In this document: positions 48,581 through 57,585 of the stretch, piece by piece
How the letters are laid out: each line of letters begins with the position of its first letter
How positions within the stretch are numbered: position 1 is the first letter of the stretch
NCBI RefSeq assembly: GCF_001661495.1
Contig: NZ_BDDT01000001.1
Coordinates: 558,001 to 622,000, forward strand
DNA from: Pseudoalteromonas prydzensis
GTDB lineage: Bacteria > Pseudomonadota > Gammaproteobacteria > Enterobacterales > Alteromonadaceae
Direction: 5' to 3'
DNA: 64,000 nucleotides
Translations under genes and position numbers: made by a program
The notes under the pieces: generated by a model
What the model was told of the DNA's origin: nothing
Seen by the model: only the letters and a program-made list of their open reading frames with translations
The model's database searches: none

Positions 48581-49114
48581 TCATTCCACTTTTTCGATAA
48601 CTAAGGTCACTTCCCCGACCTCGATACCAAACTTATCAATAGCAGTGCGGTTAATCAAGCGCGATTGTGTTACCAAGTACATCCAATCATCTAAATTCAC
48701 TTCAATGGTGTCGTCTTGGTAAGGTAATTCGAGGGTGTATTGCCAATGAAATACACTACCATTACTGCTTCCTTTGGCAATACCAATGACATCAGACGCG
48801 GTACCCGTAAGTGTATTATCATCGTTTAAGGTGATTTTCCATACTCGTCGCTGAGTCTCACCATCATCATAAACAAAATCTTCTTCTATCACCCCCTGAT
48901 TGCCATCCCAGCTAGCGTTCATATCAACGACCATCTTACGGGTTAATTCGCCGCTGTAATCCTGCACAACGCCATAAGCTTTCAATTTGCCATTAAAGAA
49001 TTGCTTAAAATTAAATTCAGGATTACTGCCTTGATAATGCTCCACATCAGGAGCAACACAGCTGACTAATAAAAAACAAAAAAATAGTGTGAAGACTGAC
49101 GTTAGCTTTTTCAT
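48581..49114 (-). CDS. DUF3833 family lipoprotein
   Basis: A 177-residue protein with a lipobox in LLVSCVAPD (Cys19). The body matches DUF3833: NPEFNFKQFFNGKLKAYGVVQD, WKITLNDDNTLTGTASDVIG and LDDWMYLVTQSRLINRTAIDKFG. Its structure is likely a lipid-binding beta barrel, but function is unknown. It is the last gene of the RpoE-ChrR operon and overlaps the preceding gene by 4 bases, so a role at the outer membrane in lipid damage or turnover is inferred. Confidence 0.85.
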   Translation of the reverse strand: MKKLTSVFTLFFCFLLVSCVAPDVEHYQGSNPEFNFKQFFNGKLKAYGVVQDYSGELTRKMVVDMNASWDGNQGVIEEDFVYDDGETQRRVWKITLNDDNTLTGTASDVIGIAKGSSNGSVFHWQYTLELPYQDDTIEVNLDDWMYLVTQSRLINRTAIDKFGIEVGEVTLVIEKVE

Positions 49115-49608
49115 TTTTGCTCCCCGATTAATTGTTTACGCATTGTTGGTTCAGACGTTTGTGGTGATAGCCAAATAGCTAAAAAGTTATCATCAAACTC
49201 ACTGTCATCAATTCCACCAAGCTTAGAATCATTATGATAAAAGGTGCCGTCACCTTGCTCATCAGTTATAAATGAAAGTGTTTCTCCTTCTTTTATATCT
49301 GGCCATAAAGCAAGCAGTTCTTGATCGTACTTACCGATCAAGTTTGTTTTACCTAAATGTTGCCATTGCTCGTTGGTAGCCTTAACAATATCTTTGGCTG
49401 CAAAGTCCCTTAAATAAGTTAACGATAACTTACTCGGATGTTGACCAAACTGGTACTGCCCTGAGGGAGTGGCAAGCTTTGCATCATAGACATCCCAAAA
49501 ATAATACTCAAAACGGCTCTGTCCTACCTGTTTAAACTCAATTGCCATGCTATTCATTGATAACAATAACAAAGGGATACTTAGTACAGAAATGATAGAT
49601 TTACGCAT
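49111..49608 (-). CDS. Chalcone isomerase-like periplasmic protein
   Basis: A 165-residue protein starting at ATG 49608 (AGGA Shine-Dalgarno upstream; an ORF extension to 49641 lacks one). A signal peptide ends near MNSMAIEF. The chalcone isomerase-like fold is suggested by VGQSRFEYYFWDVYDAKLATP, LSLTYLRDFAAKDIVKATNEQWQHLG and GETLSFITDEQGDGTFYHN. Members of this fold bind fatty acids, and true chalcone isomerase activity is not expected in this organism. Within this operon a fatty-acid-binding role fits the membrane-lipid genes. Confidence 0.82.
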   Translation of the reverse strand: MRKSIISVLSIPLLLLSMNSMAIEFKQVGQSRFEYYFWDVYDAKLATPSGQYQFGQHPSKLSLTYLRDFAAKDIVKATNEQWQHLGKTNLIGKYDQELLALWPDIKEGETLSFITDEQGDGTFYHNDSKLGGIDDSEFDDNFLAIWLSPQTSEPTMRKQLIGEQK

Positions 49609-49643
49609 AACGGATCCTGTTAGTAGTCGGTATTGATACACAA

Positions 49644-50165
49644 TTACTGCTTTGATTGATCGCCTAAAAGAAAATAGGTCGCAATTTTTTTATTCACAAA
49701 GATAATGCAATTAAACATCAGTGCCCAGCTAAGACCATACACCAACCAAAACAGCCATAATGGCTGTGCAATTGTTATTACCTCAAACCTAGCACCAGCC
49801 CAGTAACTTGCCGGTGCAAACATAGCGCACACAACAACTGATAAATACCAAGGTAGTCGAGTTAAAAATTGCATTGAGGTATTCACGGTCAAAAGCAGTG
49901 CGCTCCACAATAATACAAACCAAATTGGATAAGGGTTTGATTTAAAGCCAAGGAAATTTAATTGCACCATAAGGTATTCAAAGCCAAGCGCGATACTAAG
50001 GCCGAGCAATAATAGCAGTGAGTCTTGCTTACGTTGTTTTGATAACAACAGCATCAGCACTATCACTGCCGCAATAGCTAAATTTGCGCTGTCTTCAAGG
50101 AGTAAGGCCATAAACCAAACACCTTGAAAAAGAGCGAAATTAATAACCGAGTGCAATATCATCAC
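49644..50165 (-). CDS. DUF2878 family membrane protein
   Basis: A 173-residue integral membrane protein with about five or six hydrophobic segments. I assign it to DUF2878 from its length, the NFALFQGVWFMALL opening and the YLMVQLNFLGFKSNPYPIWFVLLW stretch (split around residue 70). The start overlaps the upstream methyltransferase by 26 bases. Function unknown; its constant place beside Cfa-like methyltransferases in relatives hints at lipid handling. Confidence 0.8.
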   Translation of the reverse strand: MMILHSVINFALFQGVWFMALLLEDSANLAIAAVIVLMLLLSKQRKQDSLLLLLGLSIALGFEYLMVQLNFLGFKSNPYPIWFVLLWSALLLTVNTSMQFLTRLPWYLSVVVCAMFAPASYWAGARFEVITIAQPLWLFWLVYGLSWALMFNCIIFVNKKIATYFLLGDQSKQ

Positions 50166-51402
50166 CCGAGTGGCTGAAACGAGGTTTACGCGCGACTAAA
50201 TGCACTGTGCTGGTTGCTCGAGTACGAAATGCACCTTCGCAGTATGCTAAATAAAACAGCCATAAACGATAGAAACGCTGATCAAACTTTACTTTGTCAA
50301 TCTCTGGCCAGCTTGCAATAAACCGCGTGCGCCAATCCGCCAACGTTCTAGCGTAATGAACACCAATGTCCTTAATACTGTGTACAACCATATCTGTTTG
50401 CTGTTTGATTTGCTTATTCATCTCATCAATACATGGCAAACAACCACCAGGGAAAATATATTGCTGAATAAAATCTGAGTTTTTTAAATAGTGCTGGTAG
50501 CGTTGATCGCCGATAGTGATGGCCTGGATCAACATAACGCCAGTCTCTTTTAGTAACTCATTACACTTTTGGAAAAAGCTTGGCAAAAACTCATGACCAA
50601 CAGCCTCAATCATCTCTATTGAAACAAGCTTGTCATACCGTCCTTCAAGTAAGCGGTAATCTTGTTTCAATAATGTGATTTTATCTTCAAGCCCTAATTC
50701 GGCTACTTTCTGTGCTACATAGGCATGTTGCTCATCAGAGATCGTCGTGGTGGTTACATGGCAGCCGTAATGAGTTGCCGCATGTATCGCAAATGCTCCC
50801 CAGCCTGTGCCAATTTCAATTACGCTATCGCCGTGTTGTAAATCTACTTGCTGACAAATTAAATCCAGTTTATGACTTTGCGCTTGCTCAAGGGTTGCGT
50901 CTTTTGTCGGGTAAACAGCACATGAATACAGCATCTCTGTGCTTAAAAACGATGAATAGAGGTCGTTGCCTAAATCATAATGGGCAACAATGTTCTTTTT
51001 CGAACCATGCTGCGAGTTTTTATTTTTAAAATGATTAAGACGAAAATAAATATTACTAAAAAATGCAAACTTCTTCTCAAAGGCGTCCAACTCTGCCTGA
51101 TTTATCGCAAAAATTTCAATTAATGCAGTTAAATTATCGCAGTCCCAATGGCCAAGAATATAGGACTCCCCCGCACCAACACTACCAGATAAAGCAAATG
51201 CTTTATACATTGCAGGATCATTTACGGTTAACTGCATTTTGAGCTGGCTGTGCTGATCACCAAAATGCACAATATCATTGCCATGAACTAAAGTAATATG
51301 GCCAACTTTGAGGCTGCTAAACGCACCAAATACAAGCTTTTTATATACTTTTACTAGCCAATCGCGCGATTGCCCACTTTCTAGATTGGACACTTTTTCC
51401 AT
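50140..51402 (-). CDS. Cfa-like S-adenosylmethionine-dependent fatty acyl methyltransferase
   Basis: A 420-residue enzyme of the cyclopropane fatty acid synthase superfamily, acting on unsaturated acyl chains of phospholipids. YSCAVYPTKDATLEQAQ and VIEIGTGWGAFAIHAA (SAM site near residue 185) and the catalytic-region Glu in EMIEAVGHEF are visible. Where E. coli Cfa has LLHTIG with the bicarbonate-binding His, this protein reads LIQAITIG, lacking that His; plant-type synthases and methyl-branching enzymes carry similar replacements. It may therefore methylate rather than cyclopropanate. AGGTGAAG before ATG 51402 supports the start. Confidence 0.9.
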   Translation of the reverse strand: MEKVSNLESGQSRDWLVKVYKKLVFGAFSSLKVGHITLVHGNDIVHFGDQHSQLKMQLTVNDPAMYKAFALSGSVGAGESYILGHWDCDNLTALIEIFAINQAELDAFEKKFAFFSNIYFRLNHFKNKNSQHGSKKNIVAHYDLGNDLYSSFLSTEMLYSCAVYPTKDATLEQAQSHKLDLICQQVDLQHGDSVIEIGTGWGAFAIHAATHYGCHVTTTTISDEQHAYVAQKVAELGLEDKITLLKQDYRLLEGRYDKLVSIEMIEAVGHEFLPSFFQKCNELLKETGVMLIQAITIGDQRYQHYLKNSDFIQQYIFPGGCLPCIDEMNKQIKQQTDMVVHSIKDIGVHYARTLADWRTRFIASWPEIDKVKFDQRFYRLWLFYLAYCEGAFRTRATSTVHLVARKPRFSHSGDDIALGY

Positions 51403-51431
51403 AACTTCACCTAAAATTTTATTGCAGTGTC

Positions 51432-52181
51432 TTAACTGCCGTTACCTGAATGACCAATAAAAGGCACTCGCTTACAAAACAACTTAAACGCATGGACGTA
51501 GATACCTTTAAAAATAGTCCACGTCATTGCTGGAAACCGTTTTAACAAGCGACTGATCGTTGCCTTAGTTAATGTTTGTCGTTCAAGCCTCAGTGTGGCG
51601 TCAAACAACAATTGGTCATCTTTTTTATTTTCAATATGTATCATGGTGTTATCTTTATTAAAACGGATATGCCAATGATAGTTCATATCAAGATCCATGA
51701 AAGGTGATACGGAAAAAGTCTTTTTAAAGTTCACTTTTTTTTCAAGTGGTACTAAATAGTAATGTCGTTCATTCCATGGAGTATTACTCACCTCAGCAAC
51801 CATGTGAGTAAAGTCACCTGTTGCGATTTGGTAGAAATAGAAATTTACCGGGCTAAAGTAAACCCCTAAGCAACGTAATTGCCCTAGCATATACACACCC
51901 GTAAATGAGTCTGAAACGCCAAGTTGGGCAATTCTAGTAAATGCACGTTGACTGATAGTGTGTTGCGGTTGCTCTGCATATTCTAGGTAATCTTGTTGAC
52001 AAAATTTTAGTGCCTTCAATCCTTTCGTACCAAGCCAAGGATGAATGCCGTCTAAAGAATCCGGTGCCATTAAATCAACCCACATCATATACATGGGATA
52101 TTTAAATTGATGTGCTTTAACAGCAAATCGGCGATGTTTAACATCGCCAATATAAACCGCGCTAGTCAAACTCAACCCCAA
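51432..52181 (-). CDS. DUF1365 family protein
   Basis: A 249-residue protein matching DUF1365: SAVYIGDVKHRRF, HQFKYPMYMMWVDL, GQLRCLGVYFSPVNFYFY, SPFMDLDMNYHWHIR. Catalytic role unknown, but it nearly always accompanies a FAD oxidoreductase and a Cfa-like enzyme. It overlaps the upstream gene by 20 bases, and the start is a TTG at 52181 or one of two later TTG codons; no ATG is suitably placed. Probably cytoplasmic or membrane-associated. Confidence 0.87.
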   Translation of the reverse strand: MGLSLTSAVYIGDVKHRRFAVKAHQFKYPMYMMWVDLMAPDSLDGIHPWLGTKGLKALKFCQQDYLEYAEQPQHTISQRAFTRIAQLGVSDSFTGVYMLGQLRCLGVYFSPVNFYFYQIATGDFTHMVAEVSNTPWNERHYYLVPLEKKVNFKKTFSVSPFMDLDMNYHWHIRFNKDNTMIHIENKKDDQLLFDATLRLERQTLTKATISRLLKRFPAMTWTIFKGIYVHAFKLFCKRVPFIGHSGNGS

Positions 52182-53418
52182 GCTGGCGTGCTACATCAAC
52201 CGCACTTCTGACACCGTCTTCATGAAAACCGTTGTACCAGTATGCGCCGCAGAAAAAGCTATTATTAACACCATCTATCAACGGTTTTTGCTGCTGAGCG
52301 GCAATTGATGCTTTGTTAAACACCGGATGATGATAAGTAAATTCACGTAAAATCTTTGCTCTATCAATGCCTTCACGATGATTTAAGGTCACACAAAACT
52401 GAATATCGCTTTGTATACCCTGCAGAATATTCATTTGATAAGTTACCACTGCGGCCTTGTCAGTATGATCATTTAGCAAGTAATTCCAGCTGGCCCACGC
52501 TGCTTTTCGCTTTGGCAATAAACCTGTATCGGTGTGTAAGATCACTGAGTTCTCAGTGTAAGGAATCGCACCGAGTACCATTTGCTCATCCGCGCTTGGC
52601 TCATCGATTAAGGTCAGCGCTTGGTCTGAATGACACGCAAAAATCACTTTATCAAAAGTTTCACTGTGCCCATCAGCAAACTCAATGGTGATCATTTGCT
52701 CATTTCTTGTTACTGTTTTTATATGACTATTAAGCTGAATTTTGTCTGCAAAACCTTTTATAAGTGGAGCGATGTATTCACGCGAACCGCCGGGGATCAC
52801 ATACCACTGCGGTCGGTTAGTAATATCGAGTAAGCCATGATTAAAGAAAAACTTTACAAAAAACTCAACTCCCACATTACTCATTTCTTTAATGCTGGTA
52901 GACCAAATCGCCGCCCCCATTGGCAAAATGTAATGATAACGGAAAAAATCGTTAAAGCCGTGTTGATCAAGTAGCGCACCTAATGTTTGACCCTGTTGAT
53001 ATTGGTTAGCTGCGTGTAATGATTTACATAATTTATTAAAACGCACAATATCACTGAGTAATTTCCAAAACCGCGGACGAAATATATTACGTTTTTGGGC
53101 AAATAAACTGGTAAAGGTATGTCCATTGTATTCAAAGCCCGTTTGCTCATTATGCACACTGAAGCTCATTTGCGTGGGCTGGCGCTCAACACCAATACGC
53201 TTTAGTAATTTCTCAAAGTTGGGATAAGTGCGGTCGTTAAACACGATAAAACCGGTGTCTACTGCGTATTCATTGCCATCTACAAGCACATCGACTGTCG
53301 CTGTATGTCCACCAATGTAATTGTTTTTTTCAAAAACGGTGATATCGTACTTCTTATGCAGTAGCTGAGCACAACTTAGGCCGGCTATTCCCGACCCTAT
53401 AATAGCGATTTTTTTCAA
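52162..53418 (-). CDS. FAD-dependent amine oxidoreductase-like / fatty acid desaturase-type flavoprotein
   Basis: A 418-residue flavoprotein. The Rossmann motif KKIAIIGSGIAGLSCAQLL binds FAD at the N-terminus, followed by VFEKNNYIGGHTATV; the C-terminal FAD motif is FCGAYWYNGFHEDGVRSAVD. The start is TTG at 53418 overlapping the SDR stop, with AAAGGA upstream. In R. sphaeroides furan fatty acid synthesis a desaturase acts on methylated acyl chains, and related genes sit next to Cfa-like genes, so a fatty acid substrate is more likely than an amine. This is inference. Confidence 0.85.
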   Translation of the reverse strand: MKKIAIIGSGIAGLSCAQLLHKKYDITVFEKNNYIGGHTATVDVLVDGNEYAVDTGFIVFNDRTYPNFEKLLKRIGVERQPTQMSFSVHNEQTGFEYNGHTFTSLFAQKRNIFRPRFWKLLSDIVRFNKLCKSLHAANQYQQGQTLGALLDQHGFNDFFRYHYILPMGAAIWSTSIKEMSNVGVEFFVKFFFNHGLLDITNRPQWYVIPGGSREYIAPLIKGFADKIQLNSHIKTVTRNEQMITIEFADGHSETFDKVIFACHSDQALTLIDEPSADEQMVLGAIPYTENSVILHTDTGLLPKRKAAWASWNYLLNDHTDKAAVVTYQMNILQGIQSDIQFCVTLNHREGIDRAKILREFTYHHPVFNKASIAAQQQKPLIDGVNNSFFCGAYWYNGFHEDGVRSAVDVARQLGVEFD

Positions 53419-54125
53419 CGCGTTAATCCTTTTGCAAGTTTAAGCCAAAGTGGTAATGGCAATATACGTAAACATTTTAAAATAAGAGTAAATCGATAAG
53501 GAAAATGCACTTCTTTGCGTCTTTTTGCTACGCCTTTAATAATATAATCAGCCGCTTTTTCAGCTGTTACGGCCATTGGCATGGGGAAGTCGTTTTTGTC
53601 TGTGAGTGGCGTTTTAACAAATCCTGGGTGTACTAAGGTGACATCAATATCGTTTAAATCAATGGCTAAACTTTTAGCTAAATAACTAACTCCAGCCTTG
53701 GACGCACCATACGCTTCTGAGCGCGGCAGGGGTAAATAAGTAACACTTGAGCTGACTAGCACCAGCTGGCCACCGGCTTTAATTTTAGGTAACAGTGCTT
53801 CTAGGCAATAGCCCATACTGAGTAAGTTGGTTGTCACAACGCGGGTAAATAAGCTGCTATCGAAGTTACGCGCATCATCAATATACTCACAATTACCGGC
53901 ATTTAAAATCACTCGGTCTAAATTAGGATAAGCTGCAGTAGCAAGACGTATCTGTTGAATATCGGTGGCATCAAACTGACATGCTGTAATATTGTCAAAC
54001 TGTGCAAGCGCATTTAATTTGTCTTGGTTTCGACCACACGCTATCACAGTATCACCTGCTCTCGCGTATTGTTTTGCTAGTTGCTCCCCTATTCCAGAGG
54101 TCGCGCCAGTTATCAGGGTGATCAT
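53415..54125 (-). CDS. Short-chain dehydrogenase/reductase
   Basis: A 236-residue classical SDR. The cofactor loop is TGATSGIGEQLA (residues 6-17), NAG appears in LNAGNCEY, the catalytic Ser is in LVSSSVTYLP and the YxxxK pair in YGASKAG. R or N residues after the second strand (CGRNQDK) suggest NADP preference. A C-terminal hydrophobic segment may attach it to membranes. Overlaps both neighbours by 4 bases. Substrate unknown; possibly oxidised lipid aldehydes or ketones. Confidence 0.9.
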   Translation of the reverse strand: MITLITGATSGIGEQLAKQYARAGDTVIACGRNQDKLNALAQFDNITACQFDATDIQQIRLATAAYPNLDRVILNAGNCEYIDDARNFDSSLFTRVVTTNLLSMGYCLEALLPKIKAGGQLVLVSSSVTYLPLPRSEAYGASKAGVSYLAKSLAIDLNDIDVTLVHPGFVKTPLTDKNDFPMPMAVTAEKAADYIIKGVAKRRKEVHFPYRFTLILKCLRILPLPLWLKLAKGLTR

Positions 54126-54553
54126 GATTGTGCTGCCTTTTTGTCTATGTATTTAATAACAGATCCAAGGAGTGGGATCTGGCGATATAACAAAGCACCA
54201 ACGTCAAAGTAATCTCGATGACTAATGATTTTCTCGCCAGCAAAGCGTAAGTGGCTGTGCCCTTCAACACTTATTTGCTGTGCACCATTGAGCTTTGGGT
54301 GCGCGTATTGCATCGTCCAGTACACAAATGCCCTATCATCCGTGCTGACGGTATCACTGATGATAAATTGACAATAATTCAGATTGCTATAAAGACCTGA
54401 AAAATAATCGCTTAATTCAGTTAAGCCACTTACCTCATGGAGAGGATCTTTAAACGCAATATCCGGATCATAAATCTCATCCAATAAATATAAATTGTCT
54501 TTATTGAGTGACTGATAAACTTCAATAAATTTTTCCGTTTTGTGGTTACCCAT
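54122..54553 (-). CDS. NTF2-like (SnoaL-type) protein
   Basis: A 143-residue protein with the cone-shaped NTF2/SnoaL fold suggested by KFIEVYQSLNKDNLYLLDEIYDPDIAFKDPL (residues 6-36, divided here), FSGLYSNLNYCQFIISD and SVEGHSHLRFAGEKIISHRDYFD. Start 54553 is preferred because AAGG lies six bases upstream and the longer TTG frame at 54574 lies inside the photolyase gene. Such proteins bind small hydrophobic ligands or act as isomerases. The last ATGA overlaps the SDR start. Confidence 0.85.
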   Translation of the reverse strand: MGNHKTEKFIEVYQSLNKDNLYLLDEIYDPDIAFKDPLHEVSGLTELSDYFSGLYSNLNYCQFIISDTVSTDDRAFVYWTMQYAHPKLNGAQQISVEGHSHLRFAGEKIISHRDYFDVGALLYRQIPLLGSVIKYIDKKAAQS

Positions 54554-54554
54554 G

Positions 54555-55949
54555 TCATACCTTAAATGCGTCAAGTGCTCGTTGACGAGCCGCTTTATGA
54601 TCTACAATTGCTGGCCAATACTTATTTTTCTCGCTTCCCTGTAGCGCTAAATATGCATGCGGGAAATGAATGTGCTTGTTCGGTACTGACGTAAGCTCAG
54701 GTATATACTTACGAATGAATTCACCTTCTGGATCAAAACGTTCGCTTTGTGTAATGGGATTAAATATTCTGAAATAAGGCTGCGCATCACAGCCAGTACT
54801 GGCCGCCCATTGCCAACCACCATTGTTTGATGCTAAGTCACCATCAATTAAATGCTGCATAAAAAAGCGCTCGCCTTTACGCCAATCAATCAATAAATGC
54901 TTGGTCAAAAAGCTGGCGACCACCATACGCAGTCGATTATGCATCCAACCCGTTTGTAACAATTGCCTCATTGCGGCATCAACCAGTGGGTAACCCGTTT
55001 TACCTTGGCACCAAGCAGTAAAATCAGCGTCATCGCTGCGCCACTGTACAGGATCATACTTTTCATTAAAATTTTGGTATTTGTTAAGCTTTGGATAAGC
55101 CACGATTAAATGACGATAAAACTCACGCCACACGAGTTCGTTCACCCAAGTAAATACGTTGCTTTTAGAACTGCTTAATACATCAATATGCTGTTGCTGT
55201 ACCAAGGCGATTAATTGATGGACCGAAACTACCCCTAATGCCAAATACGGACTTAAACCCGATGTGCCTTTAATACTTGGAATGTCTCGTTGATCTTTAT
55301 AACTGAGTAGCTTGTCGTGGATAAAACGGTTACAGACTTGACTGAGAGACTCGTCATCTACCGGCCATTTGTGGGAAGTGTTATCAGTGCTTAATAACGC
55401 ACAACCCTGCCAAGTAATTGGGCTGAACATTGCCGGCAGGGGCTGAAAATAAAAATGCGTGTCTTGATACTGCTTTAGCCAAGCATTTTTAAATGGCGTA
55501 AATACTTTAAACATTTCACCGCTCTGATTAAGCACAGTACCCGGTGGCGCTATTACATCACCATCAAATAACCTCAGTGAAATGCCAACTTCATCAGCAT
55601 CTTTTAAAAAAGCCTGATCACGCTCAACTTCATTAATTTCATATTCTTTATTCGCATAGATATTTGATACAGCATGTTGCTTGCAAAATGCCGTCAACTG
55701 CTGCACACAGCCGTGATAATCGCCGCCATCGATAATATGTAATGTAATGCCGTTATCAGCTAATAATTGACCTAAGTAGTCGAGCCTGCGTTTGAGTAAA
55801 TCAATCTGGATCGGTGCAACATCATGGCGCTGCCATTGTTGCTCAGTGATAAAAAAAATAGCATCTTTACACCCATTTTCGATTGCTTGATAAAGGGCAA
55901 GATTATTAAAAAGGCGCAGATCGCGCCTAAACCAAAATACAGTGTTCAT
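54555..55949 (-). CDS. phrB: Deoxyribodipyrimidine photolyase (class I CPD photolyase)
   Basis: A 464-residue light-driven DNA repair flavoprotein. The N-terminal antenna domain begins TVFWFRRDLRLFNNLAL; the FAD-binding helical domain has WVNELVWREFYRHLI and the signature ASNNGGWQWAASTGCDAQPYFRIFNP. The Trp residues of the electron-transfer chain are in the GWQWAAS region and nearby. It should split UV-induced cyclobutane dimers. In R. sphaeroides a photolyase gene is part of the RpoE-ChrR regulon, and here it sits inside the same operon. Confidence 0.95.
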   Translation of the reverse strand: MNTVFWFRRDLRLFNNLALYQAIENGCKDAIFFITEQQWQRHDVAPIQIDLLKRRLDYLGQLLADNGITLHIIDGGDYHGCVQQLTAFCKQHAVSNIYANKEYEINEVERDQAFLKDADEVGISLRLFDGDVIAPPGTVLNQSGEMFKVFTPFKNAWLKQYQDTHFYFQPLPAMFSPITWQGCALLSTDNTSHKWPVDDESLSQVCNRFIHDKLLSYKDQRDIPSIKGTSGLSPYLALGVVSVHQLIALVQQQHIDVLSSSKSNVFTWVNELVWREFYRHLIVAYPKLNKYQNFNEKYDPVQWRSDDADFTAWCQGKTGYPLVDAAMRQLLQTGWMHNRLRMVVASFLTKHLLIDWRKGERFFMQHLIDGDLASNNGGWQWAASTGCDAQPYFRIFNPITQSERFDPEGEFIRKYIPELTSVPNKHIHFPHAYLALQGSEKNKYWPAIVDHKAARQRALDAFKV

Positions 55950-56902
55950 TAAATTCCGTAGCGTAGTTTTAATTCGTTAGGATAAGGATTAAAGTACACT
56001 TGCTTTGCTAAGTATTCATTTGGGTGCACTTTTAAATGATGCTTCAACAGTGTAAGCGGGACATACAAAGGCACTAAACCTGCTCGATACTCATCAATCG
56101 CATCGCGTAATTCTTGTTTTTCAATTTTAGACAGCTGCTTTTTAAAGTAACCCTGTAAATGCATTAAGGTATTACTATTATTTTTTCGTGATGCTGGCCT
56201 TTTCAAGGCAGCCATCAAACCACTAATATAACTATCTGCTAGTGCTTCAAAATCACGACCTTCATAGGTACCTAGTAAGTTGCCTAAGTCGCGATATGCT
56301 TGATAATTATGGGCCATTAACAGATATTTATATTGAGCGTGAAACTGGGTTAAACGATGAACCGTCACGGCTTGCTCGCGCAGTAGTTGCCAGTTTTTGA
56401 AAGTAAACACCCGCATTACGAAATTTTCACGTAAATGCATGTCGTTTAGTCGGCCATTTTCTTCACAAGGCAGTAATGGGTTATGCGCCATTATTTGCTC
56501 AGCAAAAAAACCCACACCTTCAGAGGTATTACCGGTGCCAGCTTCATTGTATATTTTGATGCGCTCCATACCGCAACTCGGGCTTTTAGCACAAAATACA
56601 AAACCACTCAGCTCTGCCGATTGCTCTGTCGCAACACGCTTGCCGTATTCGGTCAACTTAGGGCCCACGTCTTCGCTGCCATCAGGACGACACACTTTAA
56701 TTGTATCACCTACTCTGACTTGTCTAATTGTAGGACGCGGGATTGGTAACCCGACTGCAACTTCTGGGCAAAAGCGTTTATATTCAACATGTTTAGCCAA
56801 CTCATCCATACAAAAATTAGATTTTTTATGACCACTATCAAAACGTACTTTTTCACCTGCAAGGCAGGCACTGATACCTATTTTAATACTCGATTGCGCC
56901 AT
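55949..56902 (-). CDS. DUF523-DUF1722 fusion protein
   Basis: A 317-residue two-domain protein. DUF523 (about 1-150) has conserved cysteines and glycine-rich turns: GISACLAGEKVRFDSGHK, RFCPEVAVGLPIPR and CAKSPSCGM. DUF1722 (about 185-310) corresponds to the E. coli YbgA family, whose gene neighbours phr there too. Function unknown; the cysteine set suggests a metal or thiol-based activity. TAATG overlap with the photolyase start shows translational coupling. It comes 20 bases after the anti-sigma gene. Confidence 0.92.
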   Translation of the reverse strand: MAQSSIKIGISACLAGEKVRFDSGHKKSNFCMDELAKHVEYKRFCPEVAVGLPIPRPTIRQVRVGDTIKVCRPDGSEDVGPKLTEYGKRVATEQSAELSGFVFCAKSPSCGMERIKIYNEAGTGNTSEGVGFFAEQIMAHNPLLPCEENGRLNDMHLRENFVMRVFTFKNWQLLREQAVTVHRLTQFHAQYKYLLMAHNYQAYRDLGNLLGTYEGRDFEALADSYISGLMAALKRPASRKNNSNTLMHLQGYFKKQLSKIEKQELRDAIDEYRAGLVPLYVPLTLLKHHLKVHPNEYLAKQVYFNPYPNELKLRYGI

Positions 56903-56922
56903 GATATTCCTAGTAAATAGTC

Positions 56923-57585
56923 CTAGTAAATTAAACTGCCAATTGGATTAAGTAACTTACTCAAGCCTTTATTAAAGTGTAGTGCACTACTGACAACTGT
57001 GTAGCATAAGCAACCATCTTTCGTGGTTGGAGTATGCTGATGACGGCCATCTAACCACATAAAATCGCCAGCAACATAATCACCGTCTTCATCGCTAAAC
57101 TCACCATCGAGTAATAAAGTCAGCTCAAAACCTGTGTGTGTGTGCTCTGGGATCTCGCCACCAGCATCAATGTGCAATAAACTTGAGCGCAGCGCGCCAT
57201 CTTCGAGGTTAATACGTGAACGTGATAATTTCCCCATTTGCATAAATTTGCTATGAGGAATACGTGCCAGTGCTCGTGGCAATTGATAATTGTATTGCTT
57301 TGTAATGGCAATGGTTTGCGGCGGCACTTCGTACACTTCATCAACTTCATCGCTGGCTGTGATAGCTGCAAATAATGACATTTCATCAACACTCAGCTCT
57401 TCATCAACAGACAAGTCAGGTTGAGTAAAAATAGCGTCTGCATTGTGTGCTTCTAAGCGTTTAACCTCGGCTTTACAGCATTCACACATTTCTAGGTGGA
57501 TAGCCACGGCAACACTGAGGCTTGCTGGCAATGACGCATTACAATACTGCGCTAATAACGCATTGCTTGGGTGATGTTTAATCAT
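56923..57585 (-). CDS. chrR: ChrR-type anti-sigma factor with cupin domain
   Basis: A 220-residue zinc protein that holds its sigma factor inactive. The start at 57585 overlaps the sigma gene stop. Putative zinc ligands H5, H30, C34 and C37 (HLEMCECC) sit one residue before the H6, H31, C35 and C38 of R. sphaeroides ChrR. The C-terminal cupin-like domain has EHTHTGFE (H, H and E in the spacing of ChrR H141, H143, E147) and a later RHQHTP (H177 counterpart). In R. sphaeroides this second metal site is needed for singlet-oxygen-induced release of the sigma factor. Confidence 0.92.
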   Translation of the reverse strand: MIKHHPSNALLAQYCNASLPASLSVAVAIHLEMCECCKAEVKRLEAHNADAIFTQPDLSVDEELSVDEMSLFAAITASDEVDEVYEVPPQTIAITKQYNYQLPRALARIPHSKFMQMGKLSRSRINLEDGALRSSLLHIDAGGEIPEHTHTGFELTLLLDGEFSDEDGDYVAGDFMWLDGRHQHTPTTKDGCLCYTVVSSALHFNKGLSKLLNPIGSLIY

